DNA from: Planctomycetales bacterium
GTDB lineage: Bacteria > 4484-113
Length of the DNA: 64,000 nt
Reading direction: 5' to 3'
Assembly (NCBI GenBank): GCA_030606285.1
Contig: JAUWGS010000008.1
Coordinates: 1 to 64,000 of the forward strand
The notes under the pieces are model-generated. The model was given only the letters and a program-made list of their open reading frames with translations. It did no database searches and was not told where the DNA came from. Positions 46,286 to 56,502 of this stretch are shown piece after piece. The number at the start of each line of letters is the position of its first letter. Position 1 is the first letter of the stretch. A program made the position numbers and the translations under genes.

Positions 46286-48682
46286 ATGCACGTTCTAGCT
46301 CATCAGCCGATCGCCGGCAAAGGAAGGGAACGCCTCTTCCTGCACATCTCGGTCTGCCTTGCGAGTCTTGTCGGCCTGCAGATACTGGACCTTGGCCTTA
46401 ACACGCCGGCAGCGAAGGTGGTGCTGGCGCTGGTGGTTGTGGCTGGCTTCGTGTTCGCCTACTACCTTGAGCCGAGATTCCATCCCTTCGCCAGAGTCGC
46501 CGTGGACCTGCTGGGCCTAGCTTTCGTCGTGTACTACATCTGGCGGATGGTGGAGGATTTCCTGTCCGCGGGTAACTACCTCGGCACGCTGTTGGGAATC
46601 CTGCTGGCGATGCTTGCTTTCATCACATTTGACCTTCGCGTTCACCGCCAGATGCTGGTAATCAGCGTGGTATTCATCATCTTCTCCGCGACCGCGAGCT
46701 ACGACCTGTTGATGATGGTCTACGTGCCGCTGTTCCTGATTTTTGGCGGCGCCGGTTTCTACTTCATTAACACGCTTGAGCTGGAAAGGCGCATTGCGCA
46801 CGTGGGCCGGGACGACCGTTTGCGGCCGGAGCTGGCGCCGCAGTTTACAGTGGCGGTGGGAAGCTTCATTGTCAAGATGGTTTTAGCGATTGTCGCAGTG
46901 TCGGTTGTGGTCTATGTGCTGATCCCTCACTACACGGATATCAACCGGCCTGCGCTCTTCATTCCGCAGGTAAGCACTCTGGAGCGCGCCCTGGAGGACT
47001 TGAGGGTCAGGCGGGAGAGCGATCTGCTCTCGCTGGCGCCCGGTGAGCTGGCTATATCCGGCTTCTCAGGCACCTTTGACCTGGCATACAACCGGTCGGT
47101 GTTCGGAGCAACGTCGCTCTACTTCAGCAACGACCCGGCGATTGAGGTACGCAGCACTTCGGGCGGATACCTGCGCGGTGCTGTATTCGATCTGTACACG
47201 GGGCAGGCGTGGGAGCCTTCTCTGGAAGTGGCTGCACATATGCGGGCCGCCGGGGCAGGAACGCGTTCATACCAGTACGTGGCCTACTACACATTGCCGC
47301 TTATCGATTTTCCATCGCAGAAGTACGCAGAGAGCGAACTGGTGAAGCGCGGCATAAAGGTAGACGAGAAGAACGTCTATTCGCGGAACGAAGCCAGCGA
47401 TCTGGATTACAACATCATCACGCAGGAAGTAATGTTCCTGAAGGACCATCCAAACGTGTTCTTCAGTTCTTACCAACCAGTGAGACTGGAGGAACTGACT
47501 GTCGTGCGGACGCCCGAAGGAGATGTGTACAATCCTGCCCCGCTGATAGACGACTTCGCGATTCCGCGGTCTCTGCTCCCTCGGCATCCCCGGCAGTTCT
47601 CCTACCGCGTGACTGTGCTTGCCCCTGTGGTACGACGCAGGCAGATGGAGCAGAGCTTCGGCAACGCGCCGCCGGAGATACTCGCACGCTACACTCAGCT
47701 TCCCTTGGTGGAGAACGAAGCAGAGCTGGAGCAAGTGGTGGGCCACAATGTTGTGCCCCTGCCGCAGAGGGTTCTGGATACGGCGCACAGTATAGTCGCG
47801 GACGCGACAACCCAGCATGAGAAAGTCCGGCTGATCTACGATTACCTCAAGGATCCCGCCGAATTCAGGTACAACACCGAGTTTGAGGCCCTGGGCGAGC
47901 ACACGGAGGCGACCGACCACTTCCTCTTCAGCTCCCGCAGCGGGTTCTGCCAGCAATTCGCTTCGGCGATGGCCGTAATGTGCCGGGCCGACGGGATTCC
48001 CGCGCGCGTCGTCACGGGCTACGCTCCCGGCGGATACTCCATCGTGGGAAATAAGTACATTTACCGCGACCGGAACGCTCACGCCTGGGTGGAGGTCTAC
48101 TTCGACGGTCTGGGATGGGTGCTGTTTGACCCGACTCAGGCGAGCAGCGACATCTTCAGTTTCGGACGGTTCAGGGAGTTCGTTCGCGACACGTCAACCT
48201 TCCTGGAGAATCTGTTTGTCATCGACCCCACTGGCGCGCGAGAGACGATCGCGGGCTTCTTCGTCGGGCTGTATAATCTCGCAGTTCCCTTTGTGGTTGC
48301 CCATTGGCAATGGTTGCCGCTCATAATAGGCGTGTTAATCGTGGCCGCTGTCGGCGCTTCTTTGCTGCGGCGCAGGGCGCGCCGAGCACGGGCGCTGGTC
48401 CCTGAAAACGAAATTGTGGCGGCCTATCTGGAGCTTTCGAGCCTGCTCAGAAGTTCCTCGCTGGGCCGGGAGCCCTACCACACGAGCAGGGAGTTTGAGC
48501 GCCGACTCTCGGACTTCCTGATTGCCAGCCCCGAAGACCTATCACGCTTCATCGCGCTTTACGAGATTGCCGCGTTCTCGCACCGTCCGCCGTCAAGTGA
48601 GGATGTTTCCTGGAGCCGCGAGTTCTTGGCGCGTGTGCGGGAATACGCTGAGCGCAGCAAGGAGGGGCTCGCGTCATCGTGA
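46286..48682 (+). CDS. Transglutaminase-like membrane protein (TgpA/DUF3488 type)
   Basis: Multiple N-terminal TMs; SGFCQQFASAMAVMCRADGIPARVVTGYAPG...NAHAWVEVYFDGLGWVLFDPT. Confidence 0.93.
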   Translation: MHVLAHQPIAGKGRERLFLHISVCLASLVGLQILDLGLNTPAAKVVLALVVVAGFVFAYYLEPRFHPFARVAVDLLGLAFVVYYIWRMVEDFLSAGNYLGTLLGILLAMLAFITFDLRVHRQMLVISVVFIIFSATASYDLLMMVYVPLFLIFGGAGFYFINTLELERRIAHVGRDDRLRPELAPQFTVAVGSFIVKMVLAIVAVSVVVYVLIPHYTDINRPALFIPQVSTLERALEDLRVRRESDLLSLAPGELAISGFSGTFDLAYNRSVFGATSLYFSNDPAIEVRSTSGGYLRGAVFDLYTGQAWEPSLEVAAHMRAAGAGTRSYQYVAYYTLPLIDFPSQKYAESELVKRGIKVDEKNVYSRNEASDLDYNIITQEVMFLKDHPNVFFSSYQPVRLEELTVVRTPEGDVYNPAPLIDDFAIPRSLLPRHPRQFSYRVTVLAPVVRRRQMEQSFGNAPPEILARYTQLPLVENEAELEQVVGHNVVPLPQRVLDTAHSIVADATTQHEKVRLIYDYLKDPAEFRYNTEFEALGEHTEATDHFLFSSRSGFCQQFASAMAVMCRADGIPARVVTGYAPGGYSIVGNKYIYRDRNAHAWVEVYFDGLGWVLFDPTQASSDIFSFGRFREFVRDTSTFLENLFVIDPTGARETIAGFFVGLYNLAVPFVVAHWQWLPLIIGVLIVAAVGASLLRRRARRARALVPENEIVAAYLELSSLLRSSSLGREPYHTSREFERRLSDFLIASPEDLSRFIALYEIAAFSHRPPSSEDVSWSREFLARVREYAERSKEGLASS

Positions 48683-49434
48683 GAGTCGTCTTCAACGCTG
48701 ATGATTACGGCTCTCACCCGCAGATATCGCGCGGCATCATCGAGGCGATTAGGCGGGGGGTTGTTCGATCGACCACCGTGCTGGCAAATATGGTGACTGA
48801 TGAGGAGTTGTCGTGGCTTGCAGAGATGTCCAACATCTCCATCGGAGCGCACCTGAATCTGACCAAAGGAATGCCAGTCACGCCCTTCCCGCAGGATTTC
48901 CTCAACGAACACGGCGGCTTTTCAAAAGAACTGATATTTTCACCGGAAGGGGGGCCTGTTCTGCCCGCCGACGCGGTGCGAGAGGAGCTAAACGCGCAGG
49001 TGAGCCGCCTGGAAGTCGGCGGTCTTTCGCTGGACCATCTGGACTCGCACCATCACATTCATGGATTCGCCTCTGTGCTGGACGTCGTGGTGGAGTTTGC
49101 ACGCGACCGGGATCTTGCGGTCAGGGCGACCTGCCCCTGGATGTCGGAGTACCTTGCAGCGCAGGGGGTGCGCAGTCCCGGATGGTTAATCACCGGCTTT
49201 TTCGGGAAGAATAACATAGGCGGGGAGCATCTAATGGAGCTGCTCCGGGATGTGTTCGCGTCGGGCGCGTCTGTTGTCGAAGTGGTGTGCCATCCGGGAT
49301 TTGCCGATGGACTGCCCGAGGGGCATACCGGATATCGCGAGGAGAGGGAACTTGAGCTCCAGACGCTCTGCTCGCCGGGGCTTGCGATATGGCTTAACGA
49401 AGAGGGGATTGTAGTCGCAAAATATGATGTTTAG
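48679..49434 (+). CDS. ChbG/HpnK/YdjC-family carbohydrate deacetylase
   Basis: VVFNADDYGSHPQISRGIIEA, SIGAHLNLTKGMPV, LDHLDSHHHIHGF, VEVVCHPGFAD. Confidence 0.92.
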   Translation: MRVVFNADDYGSHPQISRGIIEAIRRGVVRSTTVLANMVTDEELSWLAEMSNISIGAHLNLTKGMPVTPFPQDFLNEHGGFSKELIFSPEGGPVLPADAVREELNAQVSRLEVGGLSLDHLDSHHHIHGFASVLDVVVEFARDRDLAVRATCPWMSEYLAAQGVRSPGWLITGFFGKNNIGGEHLMELLRDVFASGASVVEVVCHPGFADGLPEGHTGYREERELELQTLCSPGLAIWLNEEGIVVAKYDV

Positions 49435-52400
49435 GCGGATACTGGGGCTTTTGCTGTTGGTGCAGCTCGCAGCTTTTGCCGCGGCTTGCGGCGGGAGCGG
49501 TCGCTATATGCCCTTGCCGCGCCCTCAGCTGGAACTCAGCCTGGACGATTACTATGAAAGCAAGCTCAGTGCCGCGCAGCCGCTGGAAGCGGGGGAGTTC
49601 CAGGTCTACGCGCTGGACGCAGAATTGCGTGACGATAGCGCCAGCCTGTCTGCGCTGAGTGTTGACGCCGAAGCGGGCGTTCTTTCACTTGCCACGCGTC
49701 CGGGCGCACCCGAAGCGATGTATCTCTACGTGCGGCTCCCTGCCGGAGCGCATTTCGCAGACCTGCGGATTACCGCACCGCCAACGGTTCTCGCCTTGGC
49801 GCTGCCTGGAAAACTGAAGCGTGTCGTGCCGATTGCGCTCGTAACCATCGGCGCGGAAGAGGAACTGGAGTTCGCGCTCGAACTAAAGACGCGGGATGCT
49901 GCCCTGGAGCCAGCTGAGACAACGCTTGCCTTCCTGGGCTCGGACAGGCAGGAGCTTGCACTGAAGGCCGCTGCGCTTACCTTCGACGAGCAGGTCACTG
50001 ATCTAAATGCGACGGTCAATGGAACCTGGGTGGACCTGACCTGGAACGAACGCAACTTAGGCGATTACGATAATGGAGGAGAGGTCGGGATCTCCGATAT
50101 CACCCCGATAGCGATGCACTATGGAGCAGGCACGGGGACGCCTCCCCAGGAACTCACGCCCGAAGAGGAGTTGGCAGACGGCAATGGTGACGGTAAGGTG
50201 GCCATCGACGACATCACGCCCATCGCAATACACTACGGCCGGAAGCTGGACGGTTACGACATATTCGCTCTGGAGATTCCTTCGCTTGGCACCGAAGTGT
50301 GCGAAGACGACTTCACCGGCGTGTCTCCCTTTACCGACCCGGACAACCCGGGTATGCCATATCCATCGGTCAAGCGTGAGAAGTTCTACGTTGACTCCAA
50401 GCCGCCGCCACACCGGATCACATACACGTTCGGTTGGGACATGGATCCGGGAGTATACGCTTTCACCGTGCGCGCTTCAGACCTGGACGACGGCGATGTG
50501 GGTCCGTTTTCGAACATCGAGAAAAGGGAGTTCGAGGGCGGCGAAAACCATCCTCCGGTGTGGTCGGGCGCCGGTGGCATTTTGTCCGCCAATGCCGGCA
50601 ACGCCAAGGTCACTGTAACCTTTAGCGATGCATTCGATCCGGATGGAGACGACTTATATTACGTTGTCTATTACCAGATTGGCGACACGGTCATTCCCGG
50701 GATTGCCGAGACGCTGCGCGTGGACTACGCCACGCTGCCACAGCCGGCGCCGTTCAGCGTTGAAGTCACAGGCCTGACGAACGATGACCAGTACGCCTTC
50801 TTGGTGCGGATCTTTGATGAGCACGACCTGCGTGAGAACCCGCCCAACGACATAGTCCTGACTGCCACGCCGAAGCTTTACGAGCCAAACGACCTGCCCT
50901 GGCCGTTCTTGCGCAAGGACGAGCAGCGCACGGGCGTTCTGGACGGCGAACTGCGGGAGCCGCTTGCGGAGCTGTGGCACTCCACGTACAAAGTCTCCGG
51001 CGGCTATAACGAGTCGTCGCCGGTGCTGGACGACTACCGGGTGTACATCGGCTCGGTGGACGGGCGAGTTTACGCCTTCGACCAGTTTACGGGCGGCGAG
51101 ATTTACGCAACTCCCGTTGAGAACTTCCTATCGGTCTCCACCGCCGCCCTGTGGGATGACTACCTGGTCATAGGCGGCAAGGGCAAGTTCTACTGCCTGA
51201 GGCGCTTGGATGGCGTTGCTGTAGGCCAGTTTGACCTCGTTGACGACACGGCTCTCCAGTCCTCCGCCCTGATTGTTGACGGTATAGTCTATGCGGGAAG
51301 CAACGAGGGAACGGTCTACGCATTCGACCTGGATAGCAGTGAGGAAGTGTGGTCGAACCCGATCGACACCAGCCGCATCAGCAGCAGTCCCGTGACCGAC
51401 GGCAACTACATATACATCTCAACCGAGGATGGCATTGTGCACAAGCTCGATATCGAAACTGGCTTCGAGCTTCCGTCTTCCCCCGATCTTGGCGAGATAC
51501 ACTTCGCCACGCCGGTGCTGTATCCCGCAGACTCGCCTCAGGTGGTGATCACGGGCGTGGATACGGCGGAGATCGGCAACAGCGCTTTCTACGCCCTGTC
51601 GATTGAGAGTATGGCGATTGCCACAACATATGAGACAGACTACGGAGTGCAGGGAACGCCGGTGGTGGTGGAGTACGAGGGGCAAACGCTCGTAATCGCC
51701 GGGCAGGGCGAAAACATCATGGGCAAGGTCTCGGCGCACGACCTCGTAACCGGTGAGCTTGTCTGGGAGACGGAAGATATTGGACGGGTATTCGCATCCC
51801 CCGCCGCATCGGCGAACCGTATATTCGTCGGCTCTCAGAACGGCAATTTCTATGTCATCGACTTCGCGGGCAACATCAAACAGACACTGGAGGATCTCGG
51901 CTCCGCTATCCTAACGAGCGCTGCGCTGGTCGACAACCGGGTGTACGTGGCGACTACTGACGAGGTGCTCTACTGCCTCGAAGCCCAGGAGGACACTCTA
52001 GCCCCGGAATGGCATGGAACCGAAGGTATTCGCGCGGCGTCCACCGATTTCGGCGAGGTCACGCTGGAATGGGACTACGCGACCGACGATTTCTACTCGC
52101 AGGTCTACTACCAAATCTACTACGGCACCGAAAAAGACCTGGTCTGGGGGCTTCCGCAGATATCTGACATCCCGGAAGAGGGTAAGGTTCCTCATTCATG
52201 CACCGTGACCGACCTCGAAGATGGAGTCCGGTATTACTTCGGGGTTAGGGCGTCGGATAGGCCGCTGTGGGACGACGCGAACCTTGAGGAAAACGAGAAC
52301 ATTCTGGGCGCGACACCCCCGTGGAACCTCTATACAGAGCTTACGCTGGGAGATGAGATTCTGGCGGTGGCTGATACGTTCCTGACTTACACGGGTGCTG

Positions 52401-53542
52401 CCTGGCGGGACGGCAAGCTTCACGGCGCCTACGCCACCGAAGGGCCAGCCGACCAGGACGATAACCTTTACTACTTCACGTACGACGGCACCACCGTGTC
52501 AGCAGATAACGCGATACTCGGCGCTTCGCCACCCTCGGGCTTCGTAGCCAGATGCATGGAGCTCTCGTTCAACTTCTTAGGCGAACCCGTTGTTTCCTTT
52601 GCGGATGTCAACGACTATCGCAGCGCCGAGCGGACGGCGGAGAATGTATGGGATCTTGCTACACTGGTTACAACCGATGTTCCCGTGCAGCCGGCGTTCT
52701 CGTCCGCGTTCGGCTCGGATATGAAGGTGCAAGCGATGTTTGAGGAGATTACTCCTCCGCCTTCCGTGAAAGTTGAGTTTTGGGCGCGCCTCTGGGACGA
52801 AGTAGGCGGATGGGGCGGTTTCGAAGTGCCGGACACCGACCTTGACAAGGGGATGGATGTTAGAGCGGTGCTGGCTGACTTCGGTGAAGGCAACGTGCCG
52901 CTGGTGTTCTACGAGAGAGCTTCGGATTTCTACTCCGGCAGCGCATTTCCTTCTGCGGGCGAATTGTGGCTGGCGGAGCATTCAGAGACTGAAGGCTGGA
53001 CGGCTTCATTGCTCGACGCGGGCACTCCCGACGAGAGCAACACAGGCCGAAACCTGAGTGCGGTATGGGACGGCAGCCTTGCGCATCTGGTCTACTACGA
53101 CCTGCACTCTGAAGGCTTTCCCTTAACCGCCACGCTGCGCTACGCGACATACGATGGAACGCTATTCACGGCGGAGGATGTGGTGAGTATCGCCCTTCCC
53201 GAGTGGGGTCACGCGTTGGCCGGCTATTACTACCATACGCCGGGAATCGCTCTGGCCGGCGGAGAGCCTGTGGTGGCGACCTTCTCTCGACTTACCAACC
53301 CGCCGTCCGCAGGGACGCCTTACCATCTGTCCGACGTGTACTACTGCCGTTATTCCGGGGACGCATGGGTTAGTGAGCGGGTAGTGGAGGATGTGGGGAT
53401 GTACCTGCATTTCAACGTGGCCGTACAGGTCACGGGAGACGGCTTCGACGGGTATCCGCTACTCATTTTCCCCGCCGGATCGGAGGAGCCCGGCGGCGCT
53501 GACCATCTGGAAATATGGCAGCGCGGGCCTATAACGCCGTAG
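49424..53542 (+). CDS. Giant lipoprotein with dockerin-like duplicated motif, PQQ/beta-propeller-like repeats and FN3-like domains
   Basis: FAAACGGS lipobox; GDYDNGGEVGISDITPIAMHYG...DGNGDGKVAIDDITPIAIHYG; GSVDGRVYAFDQFTGGEIYATP-type repeats. Confidence 0.85.
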   Translation: MMFRRILGLLLLVQLAAFAAACGGSGRYMPLPRPQLELSLDDYYESKLSAAQPLEAGEFQVYALDAELRDDSASLSALSVDAEAGVLSLATRPGAPEAMYLYVRLPAGAHFADLRITAPPTVLALALPGKLKRVVPIALVTIGAEEELEFALELKTRDAALEPAETTLAFLGSDRQELALKAAALTFDEQVTDLNATVNGTWVDLTWNERNLGDYDNGGEVGISDITPIAMHYGAGTGTPPQELTPEEELADGNGDGKVAIDDITPIAIHYGRKLDGYDIFALEIPSLGTEVCEDDFTGVSPFTDPDNPGMPYPSVKREKFYVDSKPPPHRITYTFGWDMDPGVYAFTVRASDLDDGDVGPFSNIEKREFEGGENHPPVWSGAGGILSANAGNAKVTVTFSDAFDPDGDDLYYVVYYQIGDTVIPGIAETLRVDYATLPQPAPFSVEVTGLTNDDQYAFLVRIFDEHDLRENPPNDIVLTATPKLYEPNDLPWPFLRKDEQRTGVLDGELREPLAELWHSTYKVSGGYNESSPVLDDYRVYIGSVDGRVYAFDQFTGGEIYATPVENFLSVSTAALWDDYLVIGGKGKFYCLRRLDGVAVGQFDLVDDTALQSSALIVDGIVYAGSNEGTVYAFDLDSSEEVWSNPIDTSRISSSPVTDGNYIYISTEDGIVHKLDIETGFELPSSPDLGEIHFATPVLYPADSPQVVITGVDTAEIGNSAFYALSIESMAIATTYETDYGVQGTPVVVEYEGQTLVIAGQGENIMGKVSAHDLVTGELVWETEDIGRVFASPAASANRIFVGSQNGNFYVIDFAGNIKQTLEDLGSAILTSAALVDNRVYVATTDEVLYCLEAQEDTLAPEWHGTEGIRAASTDFGEVTLEWDYATDDFYSQVYYQIYYGTEKDLVWGLPQISDIPEEGKVPHSCTVTDLEDGVRYYFGVRASDRPLWDDANLEENENILGATPPWNLYTELTLGDEILAVADTFLTYTGAAWRDGKLHGAYATEGPADQDDNLYYFTYDGTTVSADNAILGASPPSGFVARCMELSFNFLGEPVVSFADVNDYRSAERTAENVWDLATLVTTDVPVQPAFSSAFGSDMKVQAMFEEITPPPSVKVEFWARLWDEVGGWGGFEVPDTDLDKGMDVRAVLADFGEGNVPLVFYERASDFYSGSAFPSAGELWLAEHSETEGWTASLLDAGTPDESNTGRNLSAVWDGSLAHLVYYDLHSEGFPLTATLRYATYDGTLFTAEDVVSIALPEWGHALAGYYYHTPGIALAGGEPVVATFSRLTNPPSAGTPYHLSDVYYCRYSGDAWVSERVVEDVGMYLHFNVAVQVTGDGFDGYPLLIFPAGSEEPGGADHLEIWQRGPITP

Positions 53543-53590
53543 GAAATACCTTTACTTACCATCTGGCAGCGCCTATACTAAGGCGGGCTT

Positions 53591-54355
53591 ATGGGGTACG
53601 TTCTCGGCGTCTTTGATTTCCTCGGTGCGGTTGTCGTTTATGTAGCGCGCACGTTCGCCTACCTGTTCACCGGACGCCTAAACCTGCGGCTGACCACGCG
53701 CCAGATGGAGTTTCTGGGCGTCAACACTATCCCGCTTGCGGTTCTCGTGCTCTCCTTTGTCGGTGCCACGATATGCTATCTGCTCGCGGAGGAGCTGGGA
53801 AAGCGTGGCGCTGCGGGCTACACCGGAGGCTTCCTGCTGGTGGCAATGCTGCGCGAGTTCATCCCCGTGCTCACAGGCGTCGTAATGGCCGGTAAGGCGG
53901 GCGCCGCGATTACCAGCGAGATCGGCTCCATGAAGATAAGCTCGCAGATTGACGCTCTCCGCGCGCTCTCCACCGATCCCCACTGGTTCCTCACGGCGCC
54001 GCGCGTAATTGCGCTGCTGATTATGCTGCCGGTCGTGGGCGCGTTTGCCGGCGTGGTCGGATACTACGCCGGATACGCTATGGTGCACAGCAAGATCGGC
54101 CTCAGCTACGCCAGCTTCTCATCCCAGGTGAGCACGTTCGCCACCGCGGGGGATTTCTACACCTGCCTCATCAAGTGCCTTATATTCGGGGTGGTTATTG
54201 CCGCGGTGGGCTGCTACATGGGCTATCGCGTGAAGGGCGGAGCCGCGGGGGTTGGACGCGAAGTGACCAACTCGGTGGTTGTGAGCATAGTTATGATTTT
54301 TGGTCTTGACCTCGTGTTGCTGCCCCTGAACCACTGGCTGAAGGAGATTATCTGA
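53591..54355 (+). CDS. mlaE: MlaE-family lipid ABC transporter permease
   Basis: LREFIPVLTGVVMAGKAGAAITSEIGSMKISSQIDALRALSTDP. Confidence 0.93.
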   Translation: MGYVLGVFDFLGAVVVYVARTFAYLFTGRLNLRLTTRQMEFLGVNTIPLAVLVLSFVGATICYLLAEELGKRGAAGYTGGFLLVAMLREFIPVLTGVVMAGKAGAAITSEIGSMKISSQIDALRALSTDPHWFLTAPRVIALLIMLPVVGAFAGVVGYYAGYAMVHSKIGLSYASFSSQVSTFATAGDFYTCLIKCLIFGVVIAAVGCYMGYRVKGGAAGVGREVTNSVVVSIVMIFGLDLVLLPLNHWLKEII

Positions 54356-54357
54356 GC

Positions 54358-55161
54358 ATGCTCATGCTTGAAGGCATCCGGGCGGGCTACGGGGATACTG
54401 AAGTCCTGCACGGGATTGACCTGGTCGCGGAGGAACGGGTGACCACGGCGATCATCGGCGCGTCAGGCTCCGGCAAGAGCACGCTGCTGAGGGTGATAAT
54501 GGGATTCCTGCGCCCGACCGCAGGGAAGCTGATAATCGACGGACAGGATGTGGCGCATGTCTCAGAACACGAGTTCGCCAAACACCGGCAGAAGATGGGC
54601 CTGGTGTTCCAGGAATCGGCGCTTTTCGATTCGCTGACAGTGGCGGAGAATGTGGGGTTCTTCCCCTACTACCGCCAGAAGAAGCCCTGGGGAAAAGTGC
54701 TGCCGATGGTTCGGGAGATGCTGGAGATGCTAGACCTCCCGGGTATCGAGAACAAGTATCCGTCTGAGCTTTCCGGTGGAATGAGGAGGCGGGTTGCGCT
54801 CGGGCGGACACTGATCTATAAGCCCAAGATACTGCTCTACGATGAGCCGACGACGGGTCTCGATCCAACGATGATCGGGCACGTCGACGAGATAATCCGC
54901 GAGATGAACGAGAAGTTTCAGGTTACGTCAATCCTGGTGTCGCACGACCTGGAAAGCGTGCTGGACGTTGCCGAGCACGTGTTTTTGGTGCAGGACGGCA
55001 TCGCGCAGGACGTTGGTGAGCCGTGGCATCTCCTTACCAGCAAGGACGAGCGGGTGGTGACGTTCACCAAGAACTGGCGAGAGCACGTTGAAATGTACCG
55101 GAGGCTAATGCACTCGGAGCCAGGCAGCGCAAATGGAACTCCCAAAGGAGAAACGCTATGA
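54358..55161 (+). CDS. mlaF: MlaF-family lipid ABC transporter ATP-binding protein
   Basis: IIGASGSGKSTLLRVIMGF Walker A, LSGGMRRRVALGRTL signature, ILLYDEPTTGLDP Walker B. Confidence 0.95.
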   Translation: MLMLEGIRAGYGDTEVLHGIDLVAEERVTTAIIGASGSGKSTLLRVIMGFLRPTAGKLIIDGQDVAHVSEHEFAKHRQKMGLVFQESALFDSLTVAENVGFFPYYRQKKPWGKVLPMVREMLEMLDLPGIENKYPSELSGGMRRRVALGRTLIYKPKILLYDEPTTGLDPTMIGHVDEIIREMNEKFQVTSILVSHDLESVLDVAEHVFLVQDGIAQDVGEPWHLLTSKDERVVTFTKNWREHVEMYRRLMHSEPGSANGTPKGETL

Positions 55162-56501
55162 AAGACCTCTCATATCAGATAAAGGTCGGCTTAGTGGTTG
55201 TAATTGGAATCATCCTGTCTGTAGTGGCGTATCGCGCAGTCCTCGAACTGAACCGGGAATCAGGCTTTTCGGTCGTTGTGGAATTTGCTGATGCTCGTGG
55301 CATTAAGAAGGGTACCGCCGTGCAGCGCGCGGGAACCGACATCGGCTGGGTGAGCAAGATGGAGCTGGATTCGGATCGTGGCATAGCAGTTGGGGAAGTG
55401 AATATCTTCGCGGGCAAGAGCTTTCCTCAAGACGCCCAGTTTTTCATTATGTCCGAGGGCCTGATCGAAGAGAAGTTCCTTGCTATCAAAGATAATCCCA
55501 AGCCAAACCCGCTGCTTGGCAACGCCGAAGAAGGCGACGTTTTCCAGGGAGTCCCCGACCCGGGCCTGACGGACATGATATCCAACGCCAACCTCGCGCT
55601 TATGAAGGCCAACACCTTGCTGGACGTTGTTACAGACTTCGTGAGCGAAGAGAAACTCGGCGGGATAATTACGCGCCTCGCGACCGAGATGGAAGAGACT
55701 ATGGCAACGGCGAATTCCGTGATGCAGCGGGCTGACAGGATTCTCGCCTCCAATGAGGGCCGGATTTCAGCGACGATGGAGAACGTGTACGTTATGAGCG
55801 AGGATGTAAGCTCAATGACCGGCGACCTGCGCAAGACCCTGGCCGACGCAGACCTCGGCAACCGGCTCACGGGCATCCTGGGCCAGGTTGATACGCTGCT
55901 CGTCCAGGTGAACCAGATATCAGCCGATGTCGGCAAGATCAGCGGTGACGAGCAGGTGCAGGCGAACATCAAGGAGAGCATTGCGCTGACGAAGAGCACG
56001 CTGGAGGAAGCCGAAATAACGCTGCGCACTCTGCGCGGAACACTGGAGCGCGTAAACGAAAAGATAGACAACATCGGCCCGGTAGGATTCGAAGGCAAAG
56101 TCAACGTGCGCAACGAGAGCGTCCACCGGACGAACCGGTCCGACAGCGCCTACGTTGACGTCAAGACGCGGCTTCGCGTGGGTGACAACGCGCTCGACCT
56201 CGGCGTGGAGAATATCGGCGACGAGACGCTAGATGACGTGGGTGTAAACGTGCAGATGGGGCGCTATGTGTCGGAAGATGTGCTATTGCGCGGAGGCATC
56301 TTCCGGTCGGAGTTCGGGCTCGGGTTCGATTACTCGCCCACCGGCGGCTACAGCTTCATCGGCGACATCTACGATTTGAACAATCCGCGGGCGAACTCCT
56401 ATCTCTCATTCCCGTTCACGGACAAGTACAATCTGCTGTTTGGTGTCGAAGACATTGGTGACGAGAATCAGCTGAATGCGGGGGTTCAGCTCTCGTTTTG
56501 A
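55158..56501 (+). CDS. mlaD: MlaD/MCE-domain protein with C-terminal beta-barrel-like region
   Basis: N-terminal TM; MCE domain FADARGIKKGTAVQRAGTDIGWV; helical linker; final ~140 aa alternate as beta strands and end in LNAGVQLSF. Confidence 0.9.
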   Translation: MKDLSYQIKVGLVVVIGIILSVVAYRAVLELNRESGFSVVVEFADARGIKKGTAVQRAGTDIGWVSKMELDSDRGIAVGEVNIFAGKSFPQDAQFFIMSEGLIEEKFLAIKDNPKPNPLLGNAEEGDVFQGVPDPGLTDMISNANLALMKANTLLDVVTDFVSEEKLGGIITRLATEMEETMATANSVMQRADRILASNEGRISATMENVYVMSEDVSSMTGDLRKTLADADLGNRLTGILGQVDTLLVQVNQISADVGKISGDEQVQANIKESIALTKSTLEEAEITLRTLRGTLERVNEKIDNIGPVGFEGKVNVRNESVHRTNRSDSAYVDVKTRLRVGDNALDLGVENIGDETLDDVGVNVQMGRYVSEDVLLRGGIFRSEFGLGFDYSPTGGYSFIGDIYDLNNPRANSYLSFPFTDKYNLLFGVEDIGDENQLNAGVQLSF

Positions 56502-56502
56502 A

